64,000 nt of DNA from Perlucidibaca sp. (GCA_023265995.1 JAHFSA010000007.1:22191-86190); one strand, 5' to 3'. Shown: positions 40,755 to 50,303, counted from the first letter of the stretch. Numbers and translations: made by a program. The notes: a model not told the origin generated them from the sequence alone.

Positions 40755-41759
40755 ATGAATCTTGAGCAGGTTGACCTTAATCTTCTGGTCTATCTCGACG
40801 TGCTGCTGCGCGAGCAAAGTGTCACCCGATCGGCCGAGCAGCTGGGTATCACGCAGCCTGCAATGTCCAACGGACTCAAGCGCTTGCGTGATCTTTTCAA
40901 TGATCCGCTGCTGATTCGTTCGAGCAGCGGCATGGCCCCTACCGAACGTGCCCTGGAGCTCGCGCCACTGGTGCGCCAGGCGCTGTCGGCAGTGACTGAA
41001 ATCCTCGAGCCCAAGCAGGATTTCCGACCACTGACATCAAAAAGGGTGTTCCGCATCATGTCGTCGGACTATGCCGAGGCCACGCTGGTGCCATCGCTGG
41101 TCAAGGCCTTGCGTTCCGAAGCGCCGGATGTGGTGCTGGACTTCCTCACGCCATCGGACGTCAGCGTACAGGACATCGAGCAGGGCAAGGTCGATCTGGC
41201 GATCAATCGCTTCAACGAGATACCGCTTTCATTTCACCAGGTAACCCTCTGGTCCGACAGCTTTTCATGCCTCATAAACCGCAACAATCCGGTGGCTTCC
41301 CGCTTTACCCTGAAAAGCTATCTGGAATCCCAGCATATCTGGGTTTCCAAGACCGGCATGGGCATAGGCTTCGGCATGAACCCGGATCGTGGCGGTCTGG
41401 GCCAGATCGATGCCGCCCTCGAGCGCATCGGCCAGAAGCGCCGCATCAGCATCTATACACGTCATTACCAGATGCCGGCGCTGGTGGCGCACAAGGCCGA
41501 CCTGATTGCCACGCTGCCATCTCGCATTGCCCGTTTGCAGGGTGATCATCCGCAGCTGGTGGTCAAGGAGCCACCATTCTTCATTCCCGAGTTCGAGCTC
41601 AAGATGGCCTGGGGGCCGTTGCTGCATCATAGCCCGGCGCATCGCTGGCTGCGCCAGCTCATCCTCTATGTCGCGCGCCAGATCACCGAGCAGGAGCGTC
41701 GCGACGAGGAGCGGGGCATGTGGGTGCCGCGACGCCGCAAGCTGATTGATCGGGAATGA
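40755..41759 (+). CDS. LysR-family transcriptional regulator
   Basis: 334-residue LTTR: N-terminal helix-turn-helix (about residues 8-66, RSAEQLGITQPAMSNGLKRL) and the periplasmic-binding-like effector domain. The start is set at ATG 40755 (MNLEQVDLNLLVYL, the usual LTTR beginning); an upstream ATG at 40728 lies in a palindrome. It sits between aceA (divergent) and glcB (downstream, same strand), so it is a likely regulator of the glyoxylate shunt. The effector is unknown. Confidence 0.9.
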   Translation: MNLEQVDLNLLVYLDVLLREQSVTRSAEQLGITQPAMSNGLKRLRDLFNDPLLIRSSSGMAPTERALELAPLVRQALSAVTEILEPKQDFRPLTSKRVFRIMSSDYAEATLVPSLVKALRSEAPDVVLDFLTPSDVSVQDIEQGKVDLAINRFNEIPLSFHQVTLWSDSFSCLINRNNPVASRFTLKSYLESQHIWVSKTGMGIGFGMNPDRGGLGQIDAALERIGQKRRISIYTRHYQMPALVAHKADLIATLPSRIARLQGDHPQLVVKEPPFFIPEFELKMAWGPLLHHSPAHRWLRQLILYVARQITEQERRDEERGMWVPRRRKLIDRE

Positions 41760-41867
41760 CCGACGGGGAAGTTTTCGCTAGACTACGGGCTCTTTTTTCA
41801 CGGTCCTGTGCCATCGCAGCGCGGGCCGGCAGCATGCAACACGTACTTACCATTGAGGCTGAAGCAC

Positions 41868-44051
41868 ATGACTGAGCAGCGCATCCAATCCAGAGTCCAG
41901 CGCGGCGGACTCGAGATCGCCAAATCCCTGTACGACCTGGTCAACAACGAAGTGGCTCCGGGCACCGGTGTCGAGCCCAAGCACTTCTGGGACCAGTTCG
42001 AGCAGATCATGGCTGATCTCATGCCGAAGAACAAAGCGCTGCTGGCCAAGCGTGACGCCATCCAGATCCAGATCGATGAGTGGCACCGTGCCAACCCCAA
42101 GGCTGACTTTGCCGCCTACAAGGCCTTCCTGACCGAAATCGGCTACCTGGTGCCGGAAGGCCCGGATTTCGCCGTCACGCCGGAAAACGTCGACGCCGAA
42201 ATCGCCACCATCGCCGGCCCGCAGCTGGTGGTGCCGGTGAAGAACGCCCGTTACGCGCTGAACGCCGCCAACGCCCGCTGGGGTTCGCTCTATGACGCGC
42301 TCTACGGCACCGATGCCATCTCCGAAGAAGGTGGCGCCGAGAAGGGCAAGGGCTACAACCCGGTCCGCGGCAACAAGGTCATCGCTTTCGCCCGCAACTT
42401 CCTCGATCAGGCGGCTCCGCTGGCTTCCGGCTCGCACGCCGACAGCACCGGTTACGCCATCGTCGGCGGCCAGCTGCAGGTCACCCTGAAGAGTGGCGAT
42501 ACCGTTGCCCTGGCTCAGCCGGAAAAGTTCGTCGGCTACACTGGCGACATCGCAAACCCGACCAGCATTCTGTTGAAGAACAACAATCTGCATGCTGAAG
42601 TTCAGTTCGATCGTGAGCATCCGATCGGCAAGACCGACGCTGCCGGCATCAAGGACATCAACCTGGAATCGGCCATCACCGCCATCCAGGACTGCGAAGA
42701 CTCCGTGGCGGCCGTCGATGCCGAAGACAAGGTCGAGGTCTACGGCAACTGGCTGGGCCTGATGAAGGGCACGCTGGCCGAGTCGTTCGAGAAGGGTGGC
42801 AAGACGCTGACCCGTACCCTCAACGGCGACCGTACCTTCAAGTCGCCGAACGGCGGCGAGTTCACCCTGCACGGCCGCGCGCTGCTGCTGGTGCGCAATG
42901 TCGGCCATCTGATGACCAACCCGGCCGTGCTCTACAAGGGCGAAGAAGTTCCGGAAGGCATCATGGACTGCATGGTGACCGTGCTGGCCGCCAAGCACGA
43001 TCTGCTCAAGATCAACAAGGTGTCGAACTCGCGCGCCGGCTCGGTCTACATCGTCAAGCCGAAGATGCACGGTCCGGAAGAAGTGGCCTTCGCTAACGAA
43101 ATCTTCGGTCGTGTCGAAGACGCGCTGGGTCTGGCCCGCAACACCCTGAAAATGGGCATCATGGACGAAGAGCGTCGTACCACGGTGAACCTGAAGGAGT
43201 GCATCCGCGCTGCCAGCGCCCGTGTCATCTTCATCAACACCGGCTTCCTCGACCGGACCGGTGACGAAATGCACACCTCCATGGAAGCCGGCGCCATGGT
43301 GCGCAAGGCCGACATGAAGGCCGCCAAGTGGATCGCCGCCTACGAAAACTGGAACGTCGACATCGGTCTCGCCTGTGGCCTGCAGGGCAAGGCGCAGATC
43401 GGCAAGGGCATGTGGGCCATGCCGGACCTGATGAAGGCCATGCTGGAACAGAAGATCGCCCACCCGAAGGCCGGTGCCAACACCGCCTGGGTGCCGTCGC
43501 CGACCGGCGCCACGCTGCATGCCACGCACTACCACCAGGTGCTGGTGCAGGACGTGCAGAACCAGCTCAAGTCGCGTGCCCGTGCCTCGCTGGATGACAT
43601 CCTGACCTATCCGGTCGCGGCCAACCCGAGCTGGTCGGCTGACGAGATCAAGAGCGAACTCGACAACAACTGCCAGGGCATCCTCGGTTACGTCGTGCGC
43701 TGGATCGACCAGGGCGTCGGCTGCTCCAAGGTGCCGGACATCCACAACATCGGCCTCATGGAAGACCGTGCCACGCTGCGCATCTCCAGCCAGCACGTCG
43801 CCAACTGGCTGCATCACGGCATCTGCACCCAGGAGCAGGTGGTGGAAGCCATGCAGCGCATGGCTGCCGTGGTTGATGCCCAGAACGCCGGTGATGCCCT
43901 GTACCAGCCGATGGCGCCGAACTTCGCCGACAGCGTGGCCTACCAGGCCGCTGCCGAGCTGGTGTTCGAAGGTTGCGCACAGCCCAACGGCTACACCGAG
44001 CCGGTGCTGCATCGCCGCCGTCGCGAACTGAAGACCAAGCTCGCTGGTTGA
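41868..44051 (+). CDS. glcB: Malate synthase G
   Basis: 727-residue malate synthase of the long G type, condensing glyoxylate and acetyl-CoA to malate. Family stretches include [24 protein letters not shown] (in parts), [15 protein letters not shown] and the catalytic region [14 protein letters not shown]. Start ATG 41868; the 20-codon upstream extension lacks support. A TAGACT at 41779-41784 may be part of its promoter. Together with aceA it completes the glyoxylate shunt. Confidence 0.97.
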   Translation: MTEQRIQSRVQRGGLEIAKSLYDLVNNEVAPGTGVEPKHFWDQFEQIMADLMPKNKALLAKRDAIQIQIDEWHRANPKADFAAYKAFLTEIGYLVPEGPDFAVTPENVDAEIATIAGPQLVVPVKNARYALNAANARWGSLYDALYGTDAISEEGGAEKGKGYNPVRGNKVIAFARNFLDQAAPLASGSHADSTGYAIVGGQLQVTLKSGDTVALAQPEKFVGYTGDIANPTSILLKNNNLHAEVQFDREHPIGKTDAAGIKDINLESAITAIQDCEDSVAAVDAEDKVEVYGNWLGLMKGTLAESFEKGGKTLTRTLNGDRTFKSPNGGEFTLHGRALLLVRNVGHLMTNPAVLYKGEEVPEGIMDCMVTVLAAKHDLLKINKVSNSRAGSVYIVKPKMHGPEEVAFANEIFGRVEDALGLARNTLKMGIMDEERRTTVNLKECIRAASARVIFINTGFLDRTGDEMHTSMEAGAMVRKADMKAAKWIAAYENWNVDIGLACGLQGKAQIGKGMWAMPDLMKAMLEQKIAHPKAGANTAWVPSPTGATLHATHYHQVLVQDVQNQLKSRARASLDDILTYPVAANPSWSADEIKSELDNNCQGILGYVVRWIDQGVGCSKVPDIHNIGLMEDRATLRISSQHVANWLHHGICTQEQVVEAMQRMAAVVDAQNAGDALYQPMAPNFADSVAYQAAAELVFEGCAQPNGYTEPVLHRRRRELKTKLAG

Positions 44052-44114
44052 GCTGCTGTTCGATGCGGGCTGGCTGGTGAATTTTCCGCCAGTCAGTCCG
44101 GGTCACCGGCAAGA

Positions 44115-44157
44115 CATGAAAAAGCCGCCTGCTTTTGACCAGCAGGCGGCTTTTTTG
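44115..44157 (+). terminator. Rho-independent terminator after glcB
   Basis: Stem AAAAAGCCGCCTGCT (44119-44133), loop TTTGACC, complement 44141-44155 ending in six T. The upstream edge ACATG resembles the other terminators of this window but the downstream side lacks the mirror CATGT. Confidence 0.9.
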
Positions 44158-44209
44158 TGGCTGGCCATCCATGGTCGCCACCCTGACGGGCCGTCGCGAA
44201 TGCGGCGTT

Positions 44210-44232
44210 AAAAATTTCTCCCGGAAATTTTT
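44210..44232. promoter_or_regulatory. AT-rich inverted repeat upstream of the DyP gene
   Basis: Perfect 9-bp arms AAAAATTTC (44210-44218) and GAAATTTTT (44224-44232) with a 5-nt spacer. About 20 bp later TGGCATAAAT (44247-44256) could be an extended -10. The repeat would lie near the -35 and is a candidate operator. Otherwise the 250-bp gap 44052-44301 holds only the glcB terminator. Confidence 0.4.
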
Positions 44233-44301
44233 TGGGGCCGGCGTTATGGCATAAATATGTCCATGATTACTTACAGGGAAGCTTCGTCAGTGACTTCAGG
44301 C

Positions 44302-45186
44302 ATGAATACTCCGCAACCCGGCATTCTCGCCGGCCTGCCGGCACACGCCCGCTATGTCAGTTTCCAGATCGAGGAGACTGGTGCGCTGCGCCTGGCCCTG
44401 CAGGCCCTGAAAGCCGAAGTTGACGGTCAGCACACGGTGGCCGGCTTCGGCCAGCCCCTGTTCGCGGCGCTGGGCAAGGATCTGCCCGGTCTCAAGCCGG
44501 GCCCGGTGGTTGCCGGCGCGCTGGTGGACATTCCGTGCCAGCCGTTCGCGCTCTGGCTCTGGCTGCGCGGCGAGGACAGGGGCGAGCTGCTGCATCGCGA
44601 ACGCCATCTGGTGCAGTTGCTGGCACCGGCATTCAAGCGCCAGCACAGCATCGAGGCCTTCAAGTACGACAGCGGTCGCGACCTGACCGGCTATGAGGAT
44701 GGCACCGAGAATCCCGAGGGCGAGGAGGCCGAGGCCGCCGCCTTTGTCGGCGCTGACGTCTCGCCGGCACTGGCCGGCTCCAGTTATGTCGCGGTGCAGC
44801 AGTGGTTGCACGATTTCGAGCAGTTCGATGCCATGGGCACGCAGGCTCAGGATCACGCAGTCGGTCGTCGCCGCAGCGACAACGAGGAGCTGGAGGAGGC
44901 CCCGGAAACGGCGCACGTCAAGCGCACGGCGCAGGAGAACTTCGAGCCCGAAGCCTTTGTGCTGCGTCGCTCCATGCCGTGGACGGCCGGCAACCGGGCC
45001 GGACTGGTGTTTGTTGCCTTCGGATGTTCGCTGGCCGCTTTCGAGGCCCAGATGGTGCGCATGAGTGGTGCCGAGGATGGCCTGATTGATGGCCTGTTCC
45101 AGTTCACACGACCGCTGACGGGAGCTTATGCCTGGTGCCCGGCGCTGAAGGCAGGTCGACTGGACCTGGAGCCTCTGGGCTGTTGA
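44302..45186 (+). CDS. Dye-decolorizing (DyP-type) heme peroxidase
   Basis: 294 residues, class B length (YfeX-like). Catalytic GXXDG is GYEDGTENP (Asp133), and the proximal heme ligand is probably His205 (TAHVKR). Oxidises aromatic or porphyrin substrates with peroxide; the physiological substrate is unknown. No signal peptide. Start at ATG 44302 (MNTPQPGILAGLP) fits the family; ATG 44257 would lie at the predicted -10. Its stop is directly adjacent to the stop of the convergent yceI-like gene. Confidence 0.9.
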   Translation: MNTPQPGILAGLPAHARYVSFQIEETGALRLALQALKAEVDGQHTVAGFGQPLFAALGKDLPGLKPGPVVAGALVDIPCQPFALWLWLRGEDRGELLHRERHLVQLLAPAFKRQHSIEAFKYDSGRDLTGYEDGTENPEGEEAEAAAFVGADVSPALAGSSYVAVQQWLHDFEQFDAMGTQAQDHAVGRRRSDNEELEEAPETAHVKRTAQENFEPEAFVLRRSMPWTAGNRAGLVFVAFGCSLAAFEAQMVRMSGAEDGLIDGLFQFTRPLTGAYAWCPALKAGRLDLEPLGC

Positions 45187-45822
45187 TCATGGCGTGGAGG
45201 AGAGCGCGGCGGGAGCTGCTGCCGGGTTGACCGCCACGGCATGGACCATGAGGCTGACCTTCATTTCATCTCCGACCATGCCGAGCAAGCGTGTCATGCC
45301 GAATTCGCTGCGGCGAAAACTGGTGGTCGCCGTGAGACTCGCCGTCTGAGCGCTGTCGGCAAAAGGGCTGTTGCCCGAGCTGCCGGCCTTGGCGCTGAGA
45401 ATGACAGGGCGGGTAATGCCATTGACGGTCAATGTCCCGGTCAGACTGAACGACTTGTCCTGCTTGTCGACATGCATGATGCCATTGCTGCGGAAATACA
45501 TGTCGGGGTATTCGCGCGGCTTGAAGAAGTCGCCCGAGCCGAGCAACTGGCGATCAATCAGCGGCATGAAGGTGTGCAGGGTCCTGACGGGTATGTACAC
45601 CTCGGCCCACGATGCTTCGGGCTGGTCGACATTGCCGTAGATGAAGCCGCGGGCATTGCTGAAACTGCCTGCCGGGCTGGTCGCGCCCAGATAGGTCCAA
45701 TTGAAGGAAATACGTGTCTTGTCCGGATCTATGGCATAGGTGATGAGACGCTCCGCCCGCAGCGGAGACGCTGTCAGCGTCAGGCTCAGAAGCATCAACA
45801 GCAGGCTGGCGTAACGGATCAT
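45187..45822 (-). CDS. YceI family periplasmic protein
   Basis: 211 residues with a signal peptide (about 1-23, ending PLRA) and the YceI lipocalin-like fold: YAIDPDKTRISFNWTYLG, a central VYIPVRTLHTF strand and FSLTGTLTVNGITRPVIL. Such proteins bind polyisoprenoid-like lipids; the role is unclear, sometimes acid or base stress. Start ATG 45822. The long upstream frame is a shadow. Faces the DyP gene tail to tail with no spacer. Confidence 0.88.
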   Translation of the reverse strand: MIRYASLLLMLLSLTLTASPLRAERLITYAIDPDKTRISFNWTYLGATSPAGSFSNARGFIYGNVDQPEASWAEVYIPVRTLHTFMPLIDRQLLGSGDFFKPREYPDMYFRSNGIMHVDKQDKSFSLTGTLTVNGITRPVILSAKAGSSGNSPFADSAQTASLTATTSFRRSEFGMTRLLGMVGDEMKVSLMVHAVAVNPAAAPAALSSTP

Positions 45823-45915
45823 GACATTTCTTGCTCGGACGACAGTTGCTGGCGCTTCGCGGCGCTCACGTCGGACAATATGGTACTCGCCCGGCCCGGC
45901 CACGAATATCGCAAT

Positions 45916-45947
45916 ATGAAAAAGCCCGCAAGTGCGGGCTTTTTCAT
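45916..45947 (-). terminator. Rho-independent terminator after alkB
   Basis: Arms ATGAAAAAGCCCGCA (45916-45930) and the complement 45933-45947, with an effective 4-nt loop. On the minus strand it follows the alkB stop at 45977; the T run is on that strand. It also shields the yceI promoter. Confidence 0.88.
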
Positions 45948-45976
45948 GTCCGATTCCATTCAGACGGGTCGTCGGC

Positions 45977-47368
45977 TCAGTCCTTGAGCGCGACGAAGTC
46001 CACCTTTTCGCGCACTGCGCAGTCCGGGCACGGCCAGTTGTCCGGGATCTTGGTCCACAGCGTGCCGGCCGGGAAACCTTCCTGCGGGCAACCCTTGCTC
46101 TCGTCGTAGATGTAGCCGCAGTCGGAGCACTGGAAGCGGGCATGGCCGTCGGTCTGGACATGTGCCGGAGCACCGGTCGGGATCGGAGCATCGTGCGCCG
46201 GGTTTTCCAGCCTGGCGCGGTTCAGGGCCGAGCTCAGGATCTTTTCGCGCTTGGACGGCAGGATGTTGGCCTTGCTCAGGTCACCCTTGTAGTGCTTGGC
46301 AACCAGCGGGTCCATCTGGCGGAACCACAGGGCCGGGATGTAGGCCGGGATCAGCATGGAGGCGTAGCCGGACGGCAGTTGCGGGCTTTCCTCGAAGTGA
46401 CGCAGGGCCTGGAAGCTGCGGGTCGGATGCGCGTGGTGATCGCTGTGACGCTGCAGCTGGTACAGGAACAGGTTGGTGACGATGTGGTTGCTGTTCCAGG
46501 AGTGCTCCGGCATGCAGCGCACGAAACGACCGTCCGGACCCTTCTGACGCAGCAGGCCGTAATGTTCGATGTAGTTGATGACTTCCAGCAGCGCGGCGCC
46601 GTAGAAGGCCTGCAGCAGCAGGAAGGGCAGTGCGGCCCAGCCCAGCCAGACGGTGAGGGCGCCGAAGAACACCACGGTCATGGCCCAGGCCTGCAGGTTG
46701 TCATTGTCCAGGCTCCAGACACCCTTGCCGAGACGGGCCAGACGCTCGCCTTCGATCTTCCAGGCCGAGATGACGCTGCCGATCATGGTGCGCGGCAGGA
46801 AGGCCCAGAAGGTCTCGCCCATCTTCGAGCTGGCCGGATCGTCCGGCGTGGCGACATTCTTGTGATGGCCACGCACGTGTTCGGTGTAGAAGTGGCCGTA
46901 GGCGACCGGGGCCAGGGTGACCTTGGCCATCCAGCGACCGACGCCGTCACGCTTGTGCGACAGTTCGTGACCGGTGTTGATGGCGATGCCGTTGATGGCA
47001 CCGACGCTCATCACCGCGCCGATGTATTCCCAGGCTGCCAGATGACCGGTGACGACGATGTAGACGCCCCAGATGGTGACCAGGAACTGCGACGGGATGT
47101 AGGCGTAGACGATGTAGCGGTAGTAGCTGTCGGACTCGAGCTGGGCAACCATCGACTCCGGCGGGTTATTGGCATCGGTGCCGACGATGCGGTCGAGCAG
47201 GGGGATAATACCGTAGACCAGCGCCGGGCCGCCCCAGAGGAAGATGCCGATGCCGGTGAAGTAATAGGAGGCAAGGATCAGCAGGCCGAGCACCGGCAGC
47301 ATCGGGCTGATCAGCCAGAGATAGCGTTTGCTGTCTGTCCATTGGGTATCGAGCGTTGTGGTAGTCAT
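45977..47368 (-). CDS. alkB: Alkane 1-monooxygenase fused to a C-terminal rubredoxin
   Basis: 463-residue membrane di-iron hydroxylase converting n-alkanes to 1-alkanols. Histidine boxes: HELSHK (134-139), EHVRGHHK (163-170), NYIEHYG (about 265-271) and LQRHSDHHAHP (305-315). About six membrane segments. After a 20-residue linker, residues 410-463 form a rubredoxin with CSDC (414, 417) and CPDC (447, 450), so the electron donor is covalently attached. The place of GPo1 Trp55 is Val51 here, which by mutagenesis in that family allows longer chains. Start ATG 47368 has a strong GGAGGGG; the ATG further upstream lacks one. Divergent from an AraC gene. Confidence 0.95.
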   Translation of the reverse strand: MTTTTLDTQWTDSKRYLWLISPMLPVLGLLILASYYFTGIGIFLWGGPALVYGIIPLLDRIVGTDANNPPESMVAQLESDSYYRYIVYAYIPSQFLVTIWGVYIVVTGHLAAWEYIGAVMSVGAINGIAINTGHELSHKRDGVGRWMAKVTLAPVAYGHFYTEHVRGHHKNVATPDDPASSKMGETFWAFLPRTMIGSVISAWKIEGERLARLGKGVWSLDNDNLQAWAMTVVFFGALTVWLGWAALPFLLLQAFYGAALLEVINYIEHYGLLRQKGPDGRFVRCMPEHSWNSNHIVTNLFLYQLQRHSDHHAHPTRSFQALRHFEESPQLPSGYASMLIPAYIPALWFRQMDPLVAKHYKGDLSKANILPSKREKILSSALNRARLENPAHDAPIPTGAPAHVQTDGHARFQCSDCGYIYDESKGCPQEGFPAGTLWTKIPDNWPCPDCAVREKVDFVALKD

Positions 47369-47452
47369 GTTCCCCTCCAACTCAGGGTTGTTCATCATTT
47401 AAGTATGAGCCGCTGGTCGCTAGCTGGAACGTATCATTCTCCAATGTTAAGG

Positions 47453-47499
47453 TTGACGGCAGGCTCCAGAAGCCGGATATATATCTCAAAACGCCGGAT
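47453..47499 (+). promoter_or_regulatory. Control region of the araC-like gene and alkB
   Basis: TTGACG (47453-47458) and an AT-rich -10 near 47476-47482 (GATATAT) form a plausible promoter for the AraC gene. A direct repeat GCCGGAT occurs at 47472-47478 and 47493-47499, exactly 21 bp apart, the usual spacing of AraC-type half sites on one DNA face. For alkB, CATACT (47402-47407, minus strand) could be a -10 with a weak -35, which would fit activator dependence. By eye only. Confidence 0.5.
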
Positions 47500-47508
47500 G
47501 GTGACGAA

Positions 47509-48441
47509 ATGCAGGACTTCTTGAGCATAATTTTCGATGACCTCCACCTCACCGCCGCCAAATACTTCTTCACGTCGGCGGCTGATCCTTGGGCGGTCAA
47601 GGTCGATATCGAGGGCCGCGCGGTCTTCCATGCCGTGCTGCAGGGGCGGGCTGCCGCCGAGGTCGATGGTCAGCGTTTCGTGCTGGAAGCAGGCGACATC
47701 TTCATCGTGCCGACCGGTTACGCGCATCGCCTGACCATGGTCGACCTGCCTGCGGGCTGCCCGGAAATCGACATCAGCGGCGAGTTCAAGGGTTATCGCG
47801 ATACCCCCATACAGCTTGGGGAAGGGGATCTGTCTGCTTTCCTCATTTCGGCCAGCTGCAGTTTCGACGTCGAGCTCGGCCAGCCGCTGATGTCGGCGCT
47901 GCCGCGCGGCATGCCGCTGCATGGCCTCGGCATCAGCCCGCCGGAATGGCTGCGCATCGGCATCCAGTTCCTGCTGCAGGAGACGCGCGAGCTGCGTCCG
48001 GGCCACCAGAGCATCCTCAACCGTCTCGGCGACATCTGGTTCGTGGAGTGTCTGCGCCTCTATGTAGAGAATCTGCCCGAAGGCAATGACAGCTGGCTGC
48101 GCGCACTCAAGGATCCGGCGCTGGCCACGGTGCTCAGTGCCATCCACAAGGCTCCTGACAAGGACTGGACGGTGCCGGCGCTGGCGCAGCTGGCCTGCCT
48201 GTCGCGTTCGGCCTTCGCCGACCGCTTTCACAAGATCATGGGCAAGCCGCCGCTGACCTATGTCGCCGAGCACCGCATGCGCCTGGCTGCCTGGCAGCTG
48301 CGTCACAGCGAGCAGCCGGTCTGCCGCATAGCCGAAATGGTCGGCTATGCTTCCGAGACTGCCTTTGGCCAGGCCTTCAAGCGTCTGCACGGCGTTGCGC
48401 CTGGACGCTATCGCGAACAGTTGCGACTGGCTGAAATTTGA
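47509..48441 (+). CDS. AraC-family regulator with cupin domain, divergent from alkB
   Basis: 310 residues: cupin-like ligand domain (about 1-190; VFHAVLQGRAAAEVDGQRF, LEAGDIFIVPTGYAHRL) and a C-terminal AraC double helix-turn-helix (about 205-300; TVPALAQLACLSRSAFADRF, VCRIAEMVGYASETAFGQAF). Divergent placement suggests it activates alkB, taking the place that AlkS or AlkR holds in other alkane degraders. Inducer unknown. Start ATG 47509. Confidence 0.9.
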   Translation: MQDFLSIIFDDLHLTAAKYFFTSAADPWAVKVDIEGRAVFHAVLQGRAAAEVDGQRFVLEAGDIFIVPTGYAHRLTMVDLPAGCPEIDISGEFKGYRDTPIQLGEGDLSAFLISASCSFDVELGQPLMSALPRGMPLHGLGISPPEWLRIGIQFLLQETRELRPGHQSILNRLGDIWFVECLRLYVENLPEGNDSWLRALKDPALATVLSAIHKAPDKDWTVPALAQLACLSRSAFADRFHKIMGKPPLTYVAEHRMRLAAWQLRHSEQPVCRIAEMVGYASETAFGQAFKRLHGVAPGRYREQLRLAEI

Positions 48442-48492
48442 GCGCAAGCCGTTGAAAGCGGCCATCTTGGCGACTCCGAAGCCGTCCGGTTC

Positions 48493-48501
48493 TGGTATAA
48501 A
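48493..48501 (+). promoter_or_regulatory. Candidate extended -10 of the acyl-CoA synthetase gene
   Basis: TGG-TATAAA, a TG-extended -10 with TATAAA at 48496-48501, 58 bp before the ATG at 48559. No good -35 at 17 bp, so it may depend on the extension or an activator. Confidence 0.4.
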
Positions 48502-48558
48502 AGATGGCTGTGACGCATCAGTCAGATGCAGGGCGCTAATAACAAATGGAGTCGTGTC

Positions 48559-50247
48559 ATGAGCCGGTATGCTTCCCGTTCCACCTTGCTGCATTGTTTT
48601 CTGCTCTGGGCCGAGACCAGTCCCAAGACCGTCTACATGACGCAGCCGTTGCCGGGAGGCAAGACGCTTGAGATCACCTGGGGCGATGCCGCCGACCAGG
48701 TCAAGCGCGCCGCCGCCCATCTCAAGTCGCTGAACCTGCCGCCGCATACCTCCATCGGTCTGCTCGGCCGCAACAGCGCGCACTGGATCCTCGCCGACCT
48801 GGCGATCTGGATGGCCGGCCATGTCACCGTGCCGCTGTATCCGACCCTCAACGGCGAATCCGCGGCCTACATCCTCGAACATTCGGAAACCAGGCTGCTC
48901 TTCCTCGGCAAGCTCGACGGCAAGGCCGATGGCTGGAAGGACATCGAGCCGCATCTGCCGGCCGACCTGCCGCTGATCAGCCTGCCGCTGTCGCCGCGCA
49001 GCGATGTGCCGCAATGGAGCGACATCATCGCCAGGACCGAGCCGCTGGCCGAGATCACGCTGCCGGCCACCAGCGATCTCGCCACCATTGTCTACACCTC
49101 GGGCAGCACCGGCCGTCCCAAGGGCGTCATGCACAGTTTCGGTACCATGTGCTCGGTCGCCGGCGGCCTGCGCGACACCTACAAGATCAGCCGCGATGAC
49201 CGCATGCTGTCCTATCTGCCGCTGGCCCATGTCGCCGAGCGTGCCGTGGTCGAAACCGCTTCGTTGTATTTCGGCTTCAGCGTCTTCTTCGCCGACAAGC
49301 TGGAAACCTTCCAGCAGGACCTGCAGCGCGCCCAGCCGACGGTCTTCTTCTCGGTGCCGCGCCTGTGGACCAAGTTCTATCTGGGCGTCAACGAGAAGCT
49401 GCCGCCGAAGAAGCAGAAGATCCTCTTCAACATTCCCATCCTGGGGCGCCTGGTGAAGAAGAAGGTCCTGGTCCAGCTTGGCCTCGACAAGTGCCGCCTG
49501 GCCATCACCGCCTCGGCGCCGCTGCCGCCCAACATCATCCAGTGGTACCGCAACCTCGGCCTCGAGCTGATGGATGTCTACGGCATGACCGAGAACTATG
49601 GCTATTCACACGGCTCGCGCCCGGGTGAGGTGCGTGTCGGCTATGTCGGTCACACCAACCCCGGCGTGCAGTGCCGCATCGCCGAGAATGGCGAAGTCGA
49701 GGTCAAGAGCCCGGGTCAGATGATGGGTTACTACAAGGCTCCGGACAAAACCGCCGAGGACATGACCGCCGACGGCTTCCTCAAGACCGGCGACCGTGGC
49801 GAGATCGATGCCCAGGGCCGTCTGCGCATCACCGGCCGCGTCAAGGAGCTGTTCAAGTGCTCCAAGGGCAAGTACATCGCCCCGGTTCCCATTGAAAACA
49901 AGCTCAACGTGCACCCGAAGGTCGAGGTCATCTGCGTCACCGGTCCCAGCCAGCCGCAGCCGTTCGCGCTCTTCATGCTGTCGCTGGAGGCCCAGGCCGA
50001 ACTGGCCGGCGGCAAGCTCGACAAGGATGTGCTGACGCAGGAGTTCCGTGATCTCCTTAGCTCGGTCAACGCCACTCTGGAAGACCACGAGAAGCTGGAT
50101 TACATCGTGGTGGTGAAGGAGCAGTGGACCATGGAGAACGGCTTCCTGACCCCGACCATGAAGATCAAGCGCAATGTCATCGAGGACCATTACCTGGCGC
50201 ACGCCGACGAGTGGCTGGCGCAGCGCAAGCCGGTGATCTGGGAGTAA
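48559..50247 (+). CDS. Long-chain acyl-CoA synthetase (AMP-binding)
   Basis: 562-residue ANL-superfamily ligase. P-loop TSGSTGRPKG near residues 180-189, YGMTENYG, and the hinge GDRGEID...ITGRVKELFKCSKGKYIAP. The ending (KIKRNVIEDHY) fits the long-chain, FadD15/AMP-dependent group rather than E. coli FadD. It would activate fatty acids formed from alkanes. Start ATG 48559 has GGAG upstream. The symbol is left blank because the exact subgroup is not certain. Confidence 0.9.
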   Translation: MSRYASRSTLLHCFLLWAETSPKTVYMTQPLPGGKTLEITWGDAADQVKRAAAHLKSLNLPPHTSIGLLGRNSAHWILADLAIWMAGHVTVPLYPTLNGESAAYILEHSETRLLFLGKLDGKADGWKDIEPHLPADLPLISLPLSPRSDVPQWSDIIARTEPLAEITLPATSDLATIVYTSGSTGRPKGVMHSFGTMCSVAGGLRDTYKISRDDRMLSYLPLAHVAERAVVETASLYFGFSVFFADKLETFQQDLQRAQPTVFFSVPRLWTKFYLGVNEKLPPKKQKILFNIPILGRLVKKKVLVQLGLDKCRLAITASAPLPPNIIQWYRNLGLELMDVYGMTENYGYSHGSRPGEVRVGYVGHTNPGVQCRIAENGEVEVKSPGQMMGYYKAPDKTAEDMTADGFLKTGDRGEIDAQGRLRITGRVKELFKCSKGKYIAPVPIENKLNVHPKVEVICVTGPSQPQPFALFMLSLEAQAELAGGKLDKDVLTQEFRDLLSSVNATLEDHEKLDYIVVVKEQWTMENGFLTPTMKIKRNVIEDHYLAHADEWLAQRKPVIWE

Positions 50248-50303
50248 AGCGCTAGAAGCGAGCGGAGCTTGGCGGCTGGCGTCAGTGACCGGCGCGCTGC
50301 ATA

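Noticed and set aside
44257-44301. Upstream ATG for the DyP gene
   Set aside because: It coincides with a likely -10 element and adds 15 non-conserved residues before MNTPQPGILAGLP.
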